Assembly (NCBI GenBank): GCA_031277475.1
Contig: JAITMJ010000111.1
Location: 1-34,715, forward strand
Source of the DNA: Flavobacteriaceae bacterium
Lineage (GTDB): Bacteria; Bacteroidota; Bacteroidia; Flavobacteriales; Weeksellaceae
DNA length: 34,715 bases
Direction: 5' to 3'
Made by a program: the position numbers and the translations under genes. How positions within the stretch are numbered: position 1 is the first letter of the stretch; each line of letters opens with the position of its first letter. Below are positions 1-6,736 of this stretch, one piece after another. The notes below the pieces were generated by a model that saw only the letters and a program-made list of their open reading frames with translations, was not told the DNA's origin and did no database searches.

Positions 1-99
1 AAATCATTACTGGACAAATCTCCTGTAAATCAATTAATTAAAAAACAATATTACAAAAACACCAAAGAACAAAATTATAACTTGTTCTCTTTCAATTAG
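1..99 (+). CDS. Possible 3' end of a CDS cut by the window edge
   Basis: Frame 1 is open from the first base to a TAG at 97-99, giving 32 residues of a lysine- and asparagine-rich C-terminus. The other two forward frames are closed early by stops. Nothing in these residues identifies a family, and 32 codons can stay open by chance in AT-rich DNA, so this is only a possible gene end. No terminator is visible before the next gene at 129. Confidence 0.3.
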   Translation, partial: KSLLDKSPVNQLIKKQYYKNTKEQNYNLFSFN

Positions 100-128
100 T
101 TTAAACGCAACACTTGTGAAATAAAATA

Positions 129-569
129 ATGAAAGTAAAACTGCTTGATTTGTTTGAATATACGCATCATTGCAACAGGGAAATGATAAAATTTATTTCC
201 GAAAACGCTTTGCAAAACGATGAGAAAATTGTCCGTTTGCTCAATCATATTTTGAACGCTCAACAGGTTTGGAACTCGCGTATTTTGGGAGAAAAATCTT
301 TTGATGTTTGGCAAATCAACGCGTTTGAGGATTTGGAAAATATCAATCGTCAAAACTTTTTGAAAAGCATAGAAATCATTGCAAATCGCGATTTGGACAG
401 AAAAATCAGGTATCAAAATTCCAAAGGTTCAAAATTTGAAAACAGCATTTTCGAGGTGCTTTTTCAGATTGTAAATCATTCCACATATCATCGCGGACAA
501 ATCAATTCACTCATCAAAAATGCCGGTTTTGAAGCGGTTTTGACAGATTATATTTTTTATAAAAGATGA
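129..569 (+). CDS. DinB family protein
   Basis: A 146-residue protein of the DinB/YfiT four-helix-bundle superfamily. The usual three-histidine metal site is visible as H40 (in LLNHILNAQQVW) and H117/H121 (in NHSTYHRGQINSLI); the last stretch is the family's C-terminal signature. DinB-like proteins are soluble and metal-binding, and many act as thiol-dependent transferases or have no known role. No substrate can be deduced here. It starts with ATG and has no operon partner: the next gene begins 78 bases later after a dispersed repeat. A DinB-related protein of another subfamily (DUF1572) lies at 9783. Confidence 0.85.
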   Translation: MKVKLLDLFEYTHHCNREMIKFISENALQNDEKIVRLLNHILNAQQVWNSRILGEKSFDVWQINAFEDLENINRQNFLKSIEIIANRDLDRKIRYQNSKGSKFENSIFEVLFQIVNHSTYHRGQINSLIKNAGFEAVLTDYIFYKR

Positions 570-586
570 AGTTTTAGGTTTAAAAA

Positions 587-616
587 TCTGTGAAAATCTG
601 TGTAATCTGTGGGAAA
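587..616 (+). repeat. Short dispersed repeat, copy 1 (forward)
   Basis: An imperfectly iterated sequence built from ATCTGTG units (ATCTGTGAAAATCTGTG followed by TAATCTGTGGGAAA). It lies between the DinB gene and the GxxExxY gene. Similar copies occur at 1035-1067 (inverted), 1081-1110, 1162-1192 and 1247-1276. Related pieces are embedded in the large dispersed element near 25150 and 30245. Confidence 0.85.
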
Positions 617-647
617 TAAATAAAAACAAATTTTAAAATTTATAGAC

Positions 648-1031
648 ATGAACGAAAACGACATCAGTTACCTCATCAGAAAATCAATTTTCACTGTGTA
701 CAACGAACTCGGACCGGGTTTGCTTGAGAAAATTTACGAAAAAGCATTAGCTTATGAACTGATACTGAACGAATTACAAGTAAAAACTCAAGTTCCGATT
801 CCTGTGATGTATAAAAAAGTTGATATGGAAGTTGGCTTGGTTGCTGACATTGTGGTAGAAAATAAAGTAATTATCGAGATAAAATCCGTCGAAGAACTCT
901 CAAAAGTACACCATAAACAAATATTGACGTATCTGAAATTGACAAAAATGAAATTGGGAATTTTGGTAAATTTTAACACAGATCAAATTGATAAAGATAT
1001 ATACCGAAAAATCAACGGATATATTGAATGA
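648..1031 (+). CDS. GxxExxY family protein (PD-(D/E)xK-like)
   Basis: A 127-residue protein with the family-defining motif G24-L-L-E27-K-I-Y30, following a short N-terminal helix that contains LGPG. Further on, D67 (VADIVV) and E77-I-K79 (VIIEIKS) resemble the D...ExK active site of PD-(D/E)xK nucleases, a relationship proposed for this family. The cellular role of GxxExxY proteins is not established. The gene stands alone but is closely bracketed by the dispersed ATCTGTG repeat, forward on its left (587-616) and inverted on its right (1035-1067), so it sits inside an inverted pair. Start ATG at 648; length is normal for the family. Confidence 0.9.
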   Translation: MNENDISYLIRKSIFTVYNELGPGLLEKIYEKALAYELILNELQVKTQVPIPVMYKKVDMEVGLVADIVVENKVIIEIKSVEELSKVHHKQILTYLKLTKMKLGILVNFNTDQIDKDIYRKINGYIE

Positions 1032-1034
1032 TAA

Positions 1035-1067
1035 TTTCCCACAGATTATACGGATTTTCACAGAAAA
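1035..1067 (-). repeat. Short dispersed repeat, copy 2 (inverted)
   Basis: The reverse complement reads TTTCTGTGAAAATCCGTATA then ATCTGTGGGAAA, so this copy is inverted relative to the one at 587-616. It begins 3 bases after the stop codon of the GxxExxY gene. It may also act as that gene's 3' flank, but no U-tract terminator is visible. Confidence 0.85.
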
Positions 1068-1080
1068 AAATCCGCCGGAA

Positions 1081-1276
1081 TCTGTAGGATTCGTGTAATC
1101 TGTGGGAGATAAAAAAAAAGAATTTTCAAGAGAATTTTAAAACGAATTTCTACAAAAAAACATCTGTGAAAATCCGTATAATCTGTGGGAATTTAAAAAA
1201 AAATAGAGTTTTTGGGAAATTTCAAAAAGATATTTTCACCGGAACAATCTGTGAAAATCTGTGTAATCTGTGGGAG
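1081..1276 (+). repeat. Cluster of three short dispersed repeats (copies 3-5)
   Basis: Three forward copies lie at about 1081-1110 (TCTGTAGGATTCGTGTAATC, then TGTGGGA), 1162-1192 (ATCTGTGAAAATCCGTATAA, then TCTGTGGGA) and 1247-1276 (ATCTGTGAAAATCTGTGTAA, then TCTGTGGGA). A+T-rich stretches separate them. A partial sixth piece, AATCTGTGGAAA, lies at 1291-1302 and overlaps the likely start of the next gene. Apart from these repeats, nothing else is recognisable between 1032 and 1295. Confidence 0.85.
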
Positions 1277-1295
1277 ACTAAAAAAAACAAAATCT

Positions 1296-2447
1296 GTGGA
1301 AAATAAAATATTACTTCCTGAAATTCAAAGATTTATCATTGCAAATTTGAAAACGGATTTGCACGCTTTGCTGTTGAAAAAATCGCCGTTTTCGGAGGTT
1401 TCGATGCGGGAAATTGTTCGGCAGATTAAAGGAAAAAACACCGCCGAAAAAAAAATGCCGTTTTTGCTAAAAGAAAACATCATTTTTCCGACGAAAATCA
1501 GTTTGGAACAATCGAGTTCGGAGGTTGCCGCGAAATACAAATCCGGGTTGATTTCCGGCAAAAAATTTCTCGACCTCACTTGCGGATTCGGGATTGATGC
1601 GTATTTTATTTCCGAAAATTTTGAGGAAAATATTTTGGTGGAAAAAAATTCGGAACTCGTCGAAATTGTGGAACATAATTGGAAAATTTTGGGTAAAAAA
1701 GCCAAATTTGTCAATCAGGATTTACATCAATTTTTAAAAGAAAGTTCAGAATTTTTTGATGCGATTTATCTGGATCCGGCGAGAAGAAACGAGAGCGAAA
1801 AAAAGGTTTTTCTGTTGGAAGATTTATCTCCGAATGTACTTGAAATTCAGGAAAAATTAATGCAAATTTCGGATAAAATTTTGCTGAAACTTTCGCCGTT
1901 AATCGATTTAAAATATTTGATTTCCACGCTGAAAAATATTGCGGAAATACACATTGTTGCGGTGAAAAATGATGTAAAGGAAATTTTGGTTTTAATCCGC
2001 TCAAAAGAAAAATCGGAAAAAATAAAAATCAAAGCCGCTAATTTAGAAACCGACGAGCCGGATTTTCAATTTAATTTTAATGAATTAAACCACTCAAAAT
2101 CAATATATTCCGAACCCGAAAAATTTATTTTTATTCCCAATTCGGCGGTTTTAAAATCCGGTGCGTTTGATTTGGTTTCGGAAAAATTCGGTTTAAAAAA
2201 ACTTCATCCGAACACGCATCTTTATACTTCAAACCAGATCATAAAACATTTTCCGGGCAGAGTTTTAGAAATGAAAACTATTGACAGTCAGGAAATTAAA
2301 AAAGGCGAAACGTTCAACATCATTTCAAAAAATCATCCGTTGAAACCCGAAGAAATCAAGAAAAAATACGGATTAAAAGACGGCGGAAACCAATATCTTA
2401 TTTTCACACAAACCGAAAAAGGAAAAATCATTTTAAAATCGCTGTAA
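1296..2447 (+). CDS. Class I SAM-dependent methyltransferase with THUMP-like domain
   Basis: About 383 residues from the GTG at 1296. The SAM-binding motif I, DLTCGFGID, lies at about residues 93-101 and the catalytic-loop motif LDPARR at about 159-164. The C-terminal third matches the THUMP-like domain of this Bacteroidota family, which is presumed to methylate RNA; no substrate is proven. The frame stays open upstream to a TTG at 1212, but those 28 extra codons are a translation of the dispersed repeat (SVKICVICG), so I prefer the GTG at 1296. That GTG is itself inside a repeat fragment, and homologues usually begin just before ILLPEIQ. No ATG is available until 1404, inside the conserved region. 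Function is confident at family level; the start is uncertain. Confidence 0.8.
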   Translation: MENKILLPEIQRFIIANLKTDLHALLLKKSPFSEVSMREIVRQIKGKNTAEKKMPFLLKENIIFPTKISLEQSSSEVAAKYKSGLISGKKFLDLTCGFGIDAYFISENFEENILVEKNSELVEIVEHNWKILGKKAKFVNQDLHQFLKESSEFFDAIYLDPARRNESEKKVFLLEDLSPNVLEIQEKLMQISDKILLKLSPLIDLKYLISTLKNIAEIHIVAVKNDVKEILVLIRSKEKSEKIKIKAANLETDEPDFQFNFNELNHSKSIYSEPEKFIFIPNSAVLKSGAFDLVSEKFGLKKLHPNTHLYTSNQIIKHFPGRVLEMKTIDSQEIKKGETFNIISKNHPLKPEEIKKKYGLKDGGNQYLIFTQTEKGKIILKSL

Positions 2448-2452
2448 AAATC

Positions 2453-2483
2453 TTGCCGAAAAACGCAATATTTCTTACTTTTG
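2453..2483 (+). promoter_or_regulatory. Bacteroidota-type promoter for the small lipoprotein gene
   Basis: TTG at 2453-2455 is followed after 20 bases by TACTTTTG at 2476-2483, matching the -33 TTTG / -7 TAnnTTTG pattern. It lies about 20 bases before the ATG at 2505. Confidence 0.6.
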
Positions 2484-2504
2484 GGCAATCAATAATTTTT
2501 TAAT

Positions 2505-2732
2505 ATGAAAAAAACAATCATCGTTCTGTGTGTTGCCGTTTTAATCGTAAGTTGCAAAAAAATGCAAGCCGGCGGCAACAAAGGTTCTTTAAAAAATGAG
2601 AACATCGAAACTTACGCTGACGACGCTCAAAGTCACCAACACGAAACCGCCGCCAAAAGCGACACCGCAACAGTTCCGAGCACAACTCCCGAAACGGACA
2701 GCGTAAATACAGACTCGGAGAACAAAGAATAA
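2505..2732 (+). CDS. Small lipoprotein of unknown function
   Basis: A 75-residue protein with a lipoprotein signal peptide: KK at the N-terminus, a hydrophobic core IIVLCVAVLIV, and the lipobox IVSC with C17 as the predicted lipidated residue. The mature part is low-complexity, rich in Thr, Ser, Asp, Glu and His, and likely disordered, ending TDSENKE. No domain is recognised. It has its own promoter at 2453-2483 and no clear partner. Location at the outer or inner membrane surface is inferred from the lipobox. Confidence 0.65.
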   Translation: MKKTIIVLCVAVLIVSCKKMQAGGNKGSLKNENIETYADDAQSHQHETAAKSDTATVPSTTPETDSVNTDSENKE

Positions 2733-2840
2733 AGACAAAAGACAATTTTTGTCGATAAATTTTCGATTAAAAGGTCGATGAATTGACATTTTCGCGGTGT
2801 CGAACAACTTATGGAATAATAAAAAATCGATAAAAAACGT

Positions 2841-3041
2841 ATGGACATCATCGTAAAATTAGAAGAAACGGCGGATGTTTCGTTTTTAAAGAAGTTGTTT
2901 TCTCAAACAAAAGGCGTGAAATCTGTGGAATTGAGCGAAGAACAGGAAATATTTCAAAAAGCGATTCAAAAAAGCAGAGAACAATTTGAAAAGGGCGAAT
3001 ACAAAGAATATTCGGAAGGTTTGATAAAAGCAATATTTTAG
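2841..3041 (+). CDS. Small antitoxin-like protein, no toxin partner visible
   Basis: A 66-residue acidic and lysine-rich protein. The N-terminal part (MDIIVKLEETADVSFLKKLF) looks like a short beta strand followed by a helix. The C-terminal part (FQKAIQKSREQFEKGEYKEY) resembles the toxin-binding tail of small Bacteroidota antitoxins, typically written as K-x-S-x-x-x-x-x-x-G. The next gene, 78 bases downstream, is a secreted peptidase and not a toxin, so any partner has been lost or is elsewhere. The antitoxin idea rests only on resemblance of the tail. Confidence 0.5.
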   Translation: MDIIVKLEETADVSFLKKLFSQTKGVKSVELSEEQEIFQKAIQKSREQFEKGEYKEYSEGLIKAIF

Positions 3042-3119
3042 AAATAAAAATCCGGAAAAACTTCACAAAAATATATAGACAAATTTGAATATTAAACAAC
3101 CGCAAAAACATCAATTACA

Positions 3120-4574
3120 ATGATAAAATTTAACCTTACTCTGATTTTTATTTTCCTAACAACGCTTGCTCTCGGACAAAACTGCGATTGTGTGAGCAAT
3201 TATGAATGGGTAAAAAAAACTTTTGAAGAAAACGATGCCGGTTTTCGATATGCGCTGGAAACAAAAGGCGAACAGGCATACACAGACCACAATAAAAGAA
3301 TTTTAGAAAAAGTAAAAAACATCAAAACACTTTCCGAATGTACGCCTGTTTTGTACGAATGGCTGACGTTTTTTCGCTCGGGACACATTGGCATTAAACT
3401 GAATGAAAAATATCAGCAAACCAATACTCAAGCAAATACGGAACCTCAAAAATTTTCGGATTGGGAAACCTATTCCATAAGTACGGAAAAATTCAAAAAA
3501 TATTTGGACAACAAAAAAGATATTGATTATGAAGGAATCTGGGAATCAGCGCCTTACAAAATCGGCATCACAAAACAAGGCAATCAATACATCGGTTTTA
3601 TCATAGAATCGGGAGCGGAAACTTGGACGGCGGGACAAATTAAACTCAAATTTACCATAGACGAAAACAAAACCTCCTCTGTGTTTTATATGCGGAATCA
3701 TTCGGCGGTGGAATCTGAAAATGTGTCGCTGACCGGAAAAAATCATTTGCAAGTCGGAAATACTCAATTGGTCAGAATTTATCCGAAAATAGAAGAAACC
3801 GAATATACTCAATATTTCAAATCAATAGAAGCAACTTCTCCTTACCTTGAAGAATTGAACAAAACCACGCTTTATTTCAGAATTCCGTCTTTCGGAGATA
3901 TGCATAAAAAAGCGATTGACAGCGTAATTGCGGCAAATCGCGACAAAATTCTCAAAACCGAAAATCTGATTATTGACATCCACAACGGAACCGGCGGCAG
4001 CGACGGCAGTTATCGGGAAATCCTTCCGTTTATTTACACCAATCCGATTAGAGGAGTGGGCGTTGAATATTTTTCGACCAAATTGAACAATCAACGAATG
4101 TTGGATTTCATTAACAATCCCGACGAATACGGACTTGATGAAGAAGACAAAAAATGGGCAAAAAATGCCTACGAAAAATTAGAAAAAAACTTAGGAAAAT
4201 ATGTAAATATAGGCGATGATATTGTCAGCACAACCAAATTTGATACCATTTATCCTTATCCGAAAAATGTAGGCATCATCATCAATCAACAAAACGGAAG
4301 TACGGACGAGCAATTTCTGCTTGCCGCAAAACAAAGTAAAAAAGTAAAACTTTTCGGCACAACCACTTTCGGCGTTTTGGATATTTCCAATATGTATTTC
4401 GTGGATTCGCCCTGCAAAGAATTTGAACTCGGCTATTCGCTTTCGAGAAGTATGCGGATTCCCGATTTTACCATTGACGGCAAAGGCATTCAGCCGGATT
4501 ATTATTTGGATAAAAGTATTCCGCCGTATGAATGGACAGATTTTGTAAATAAAATTTTGAACGGACAAGAATAA
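3120..4574 (+). CDS. Secreted S41 family peptidase (C-terminal processing/tricorn-like)
   Basis: 484 residues with a Sec signal peptide (about residues 1-19, ending LALGQ). The C-terminal half has the S41 fold: a strand-turn ending FRIPSFGDM, the VIIDIHNGTGGSDG-like segment, and the nucleophile loop IIINQQNGSTDEQF with S394 as the likely nucleophile. It continues with KLFGTTTFGVLD, FTIDGKGIQPDYYLD at the end of the core, and a short tail. The family cleaves proteins or peptides with a Ser/Lys dyad in the periplasm. The N-terminal domain (about 20-110) contains FFRSGHIGIKL, often seen in Bacteroidota S41 proteins without a PDZ domain. No PDZ domain is obvious here. It is monocistronic as far as can be seen. 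Confidence 0.85.
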   Translation: MIKFNLTLIFIFLTTLALGQNCDCVSNYEWVKKTFEENDAGFRYALETKGEQAYTDHNKRILEKVKNIKTLSECTPVLYEWLTFFRSGHIGIKLNEKYQQTNTQANTEPQKFSDWETYSISTEKFKKYLDNKKDIDYEGIWESAPYKIGITKQGNQYIGFIIESGAETWTAGQIKLKFTIDENKTSSVFYMRNHSAVESENVSLTGKNHLQVGNTQLVRIYPKIEETEYTQYFKSIEATSPYLEELNKTTLYFRIPSFGDMHKKAIDSVIAANRDKILKTENLIIDIHNGTGGSDGSYREILPFIYTNPIRGVGVEYFSTKLNNQRMLDFINNPDEYGLDEEDKKWAKNAYEKLEKNLGKYVNIGDDIVSTTKFDTIYPYPKNVGIIINQQNGSTDEQFLLAAKQSKKVKLFGTTTFGVLDISNMYFVDSPCKEFELGYSLSRSMRIPDFTIDGKGIQPDYYLDKSIPPYEWTDFVNKILNGQE

Positions 4575-4624
4575 AAACAGTATTCTTTCATCTTAGAATC
4601 TAAAAAAAATAGACTTAATAAACC

Positions 4625-4653
4625 TTGTTTGAAAACCAAAATTGGTATTTTTG
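4625..4653 (+). promoter_or_regulatory. parDE promoter with inverted-repeat operator
   Basis: TTG at 4625-4627, then 18 bases, then TATTTTTG at 4646-4653 form a Bacteroidota-type promoter 23 bases before the ParD ATG. Between the boxes lies ACCAA-AA-TTGGT (4635-4646), an inverted repeat that touches the -7 box. Since RHH antitoxins such as ParD repress their own promoters, this is a plausible operator. Confidence 0.55.
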
Positions 4654-4676
4654 ATAAAATTTAAAAAAAATTATAA

Positions 4677-4925
4677 ATGGGAAAAAATACATCCATATTG
4701 CTTGGCGATTATTTTGAAAATTACGTCAGTGAAAAAATCAACACAGGAAAATACAATTCTGCGAGTGAAGTTATCCGAACCGCTTTACGTTTATTGGAAA
4801 ATGAAGAAAATAAATCCAAAATTTTAATAAACGAACTCGAACTCGGTGAAAAAAGCGGAATGATAAAAAACTTTGACCGAAATAAAAATTTGGAAAAACT
4901 TCACGAAAAATACTTGAACAAATGA
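4677..4925 (+). CDS. parD: ParD family antitoxin
   Basis: 82 residues. The N-terminal half is a ribbon-helix-helix DNA-binding domain (NTSILLGDYFENYVSEKI, then the signature YNSASEVIRTALRLLENEE), which dimerises and binds the operon promoter. The C-terminal tail, rich in Lys, Glu and Leu, is the usual toxin-neutralising segment. It overlaps the toxin gene by four bases (ATGA at 4922-4925), the classic translational coupling of parDE. An upstream start at 4642 would place the promoter inside the gene, so the ATG at 4677 is preferred. Confidence 0.9.
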   Translation: MGKNTSILLGDYFENYVSEKINTGKYNSASEVIRTALRLLENEENKSKILINELELGEKSGMIKNFDRNKNLEKLHEKYLNK

Positions 4926-5218
4926 AATACGAAATAAGTGAAAAAGCGAATGAAGATATTGAAAATATTTGGTTGTACACTTATGAAAATTGGTCGCAAG
5001 AACAAGCAGACCGATATTATCGTTTGATAATGGATGAAATTGAATTCGTAGCCGAAAATTTTGAAAGCGGTAGATCTATGGAACACTTGAAAAAAGGTTA
5101 TCGAGCGACAAAAGTGAAATCCCACATTATTTTTTATAAAAAATCACGGAAAAATATTACAGAAATTATCAGAGTATTACACCAAAGAATGGACATTGAA
5201 AATCGACTTTATGATTAG
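4922..5218 (+). CDS. parE: ParE family toxin
   Basis: 98 residues of the RelE/ParE fold: N-terminal KYEISEKANEDIENIWLYTYENWS, the central EQADRYYRLIMDEIEFVAENFESGRSM, then GYRATKVKSHIIFYK and the C-terminal IIRVLHQRMDIENRL. This matches ParE, which in characterised cases poisons DNA gyrase, rather than the mRNA-cleaving RelE branch; the conserved IRVLHQRMD ending is typical. It is coupled to ParD by a four-base overlap. Confidence 0.9.
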   Translation: MKYEISEKANEDIENIWLYTYENWSQEQADRYYRLIMDEIEFVAENFESGRSMEHLKKGYRATKVKSHIIFYKKSRKNITEIIRVLHQRMDIENRLYD

Positions 5219-5226
5219 TCTTTATT

Positions 5227-5280
5227 CTTTTCTCTCAAAGTCTAAAGTCTAAAATCTAAAAAAAAATAAACTTATGCAAA
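5227..5280 (+). repeat. Repeated leader, copy 1
   Basis: TCTCTCAAAGTCTAAAG, TCTAAAATCTAAA, an A-run and AACTTATGCAAA run directly into the start codon of the peptidase gene. An almost identical stretch (6691-6736) runs into the start of the M20 gene. This copy carries one extra GTCTAAA unit. Confidence 0.8.
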
Positions 5281-6677
5281 AAACATTTATTTCACTCATT
5301 ATATTTTTTCTGTTTTCGGCAAATTTGTTTTCGCAGGAAAACGCGCCTCACATCAAAGGTAAAGTGAAAATATCCGTAACCGAAGGAACTTTTGAATGTG
5401 ATATCACGATGAGCGATATTCCGAGAATTGATGATTATTTGATTCGATTAAATACCGGAATGAATTTATTGCATATCAGAAGTAAAAAACCAAATGATTT
5501 TGTTCTCGGCTATGATATATCGGATAAAGATTCCGCTTCCACAGGAGAATCTTTGGCGTATTATTTTCCGGACAATACGGGAAAAAGCAAATTTTTGCCG
5601 GAAGAATTGCAATTCAGATATGTCGGAAAATTTCCCGTAGCGAAAGATACCATTCAAAATTATTCGAGATTTGATTGGAAAGGAAACATTGCATTCAACG
5701 GATATTCTGTGAGAACAGACGGTTTTCAAACCGCTTGGATTCCTTATTTGTATGATGCAAAAAATGATATCGCTTACAGCGAAATCGTGTATGATATCGA
5801 ACTGACTTGCGAGGATTGTTCCACGCTTTATATCAACGGAAGCAAGCCTGTGAGCGGAACTTATGCGAGATTCACAAGCAACGAACCTTACGAACCGGCT
5901 TTGTTTTGCGGAAAATTCAATTTTGAAGACGATGGAAATATCACTATTCTAAACTCAAAATATACAAAAGATGAAACTCGACAATTTTCAAATTTAATTT
6001 CATCATTCAAAAAATATTACGAACAAAAACTTAACATTAAGTTTGATCAATCGCCGATTTTTATAAAAACCACTCCTACTTCAATCAACAATGCTTGGCT
6101 TTTTGTTACATATCCTACAATTGTAAGTATCGGCTGGGGAAAATACAACACTCTGGAATCTTTGCTTAAACAGGAGGTTTCGGATGGATATAAACAATTT
6201 ATTGCACACGAATTGGGACATTATTATTTCGGAACTTATAAAGTATTTAATTCCACTTTGGGAGATATGATGTCTGAAGGGTTTTCAGAATATATGTCTT
6301 TAAAATTAATGGAGGATTTAGTCGATGCCGAACCGTACAACAAAAAATTAACCGAAAAGTTTGAATCTCTGAAAAATTTTAATGATGTTTGTTTTTATTC
6401 CATAAAATCAATAACGGATATTAAAGACAGAGAAACCTTTGTTTATAATTATGCTCCGATTATTTTTACGGCAATAGAAAAAGAAATCGGCAAAAATAAA
6501 ATGTGGGAATGGCTAAAAAACATTTTGGACACAAAAATAGATTTCACCGATTACCAATTTTTAACATCCACCTTAAAAAATACACTGAAAGACGATAAGC
6601 AATTCTATTTTATTGAAAATACATATTTTAAAGATATAAATTCAACTAAAAATGCTTTGGATAAAATCCGAAAATAG
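5274..6677 (+). CDS. Secreted gluzincin-type metallopeptidase (M1-like)
   Basis: 467 residues with a signal peptide (residues 1-20, ending ANLFSQ). The zinc site is clear: H312-E-L-G-H316 and, exactly 18 residues after H316, E335 in MMSEGFSEY. HExxH-x18-E defines the gluzincin clan that includes M1 aminopeptidases. The N-terminal 230 residues look like a beta-rich domain, as in M1 enzymes, but the usual GxMEN substrate motif is not evident, so substrate class is open. The mature protein is presumably periplasmic or surface-exposed. Gene order (S41 peptidase, this peptidase, M20 dipeptidase) suggests extracellular peptide use, which is inference. Confidence 0.8.
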   Translation: MQKTFISLIIFFLFSANLFSQENAPHIKGKVKISVTEGTFECDITMSDIPRIDDYLIRLNTGMNLLHIRSKKPNDFVLGYDISDKDSASTGESLAYYFPDNTGKSKFLPEELQFRYVGKFPVAKDTIQNYSRFDWKGNIAFNGYSVRTDGFQTAWIPYLYDAKNDIAYSEIVYDIELTCEDCSTLYINGSKPVSGTYARFTSNEPYEPALFCGKFNFEDDGNITILNSKYTKDETRQFSNLISSFKKYYEQKLNIKFDQSPIFIKTTPTSINNAWLFVTYPTIVSIGWGKYNTLESLLKQEVSDGYKQFIAHELGHYYFGTYKVFNSTLGDMMSEGFSEYMSLKLMEDLVDAEPYNKKLTEKFESLKNFNDVCFYSIKSITDIKDRETFVYNYAPIIFTAIEKEIGKNKMWEWLKNILDTKIDFTDYQFLTSTLKNTLKDDKQFYFIENTYFKDINSTKNALDKIRK

Positions 6678-6690
6678 ATACAAACAAAAT

Positions 6691-6736
6691 CTTTTCTCTC
6701 AAAGTCTAAAATCTAAAAAAAACAAACTTATGCAAA
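6691..6736 (+). repeat. Repeated leader, copy 2
   Basis: CTTTTCTCTCAAAGTCTAAA, ATCTAAA, an A-run and CAAACTTATGCAAA precede and include the start codon of the M20 gene. It is nearly the same as the leader at 5227-5280. Confidence 0.8.

Noticed and set aside
1212..1295. TTG start for the methyltransferase
   Set aside because: The added residues are a translation of the short dispersed repeat rather than conserved protein sequence.
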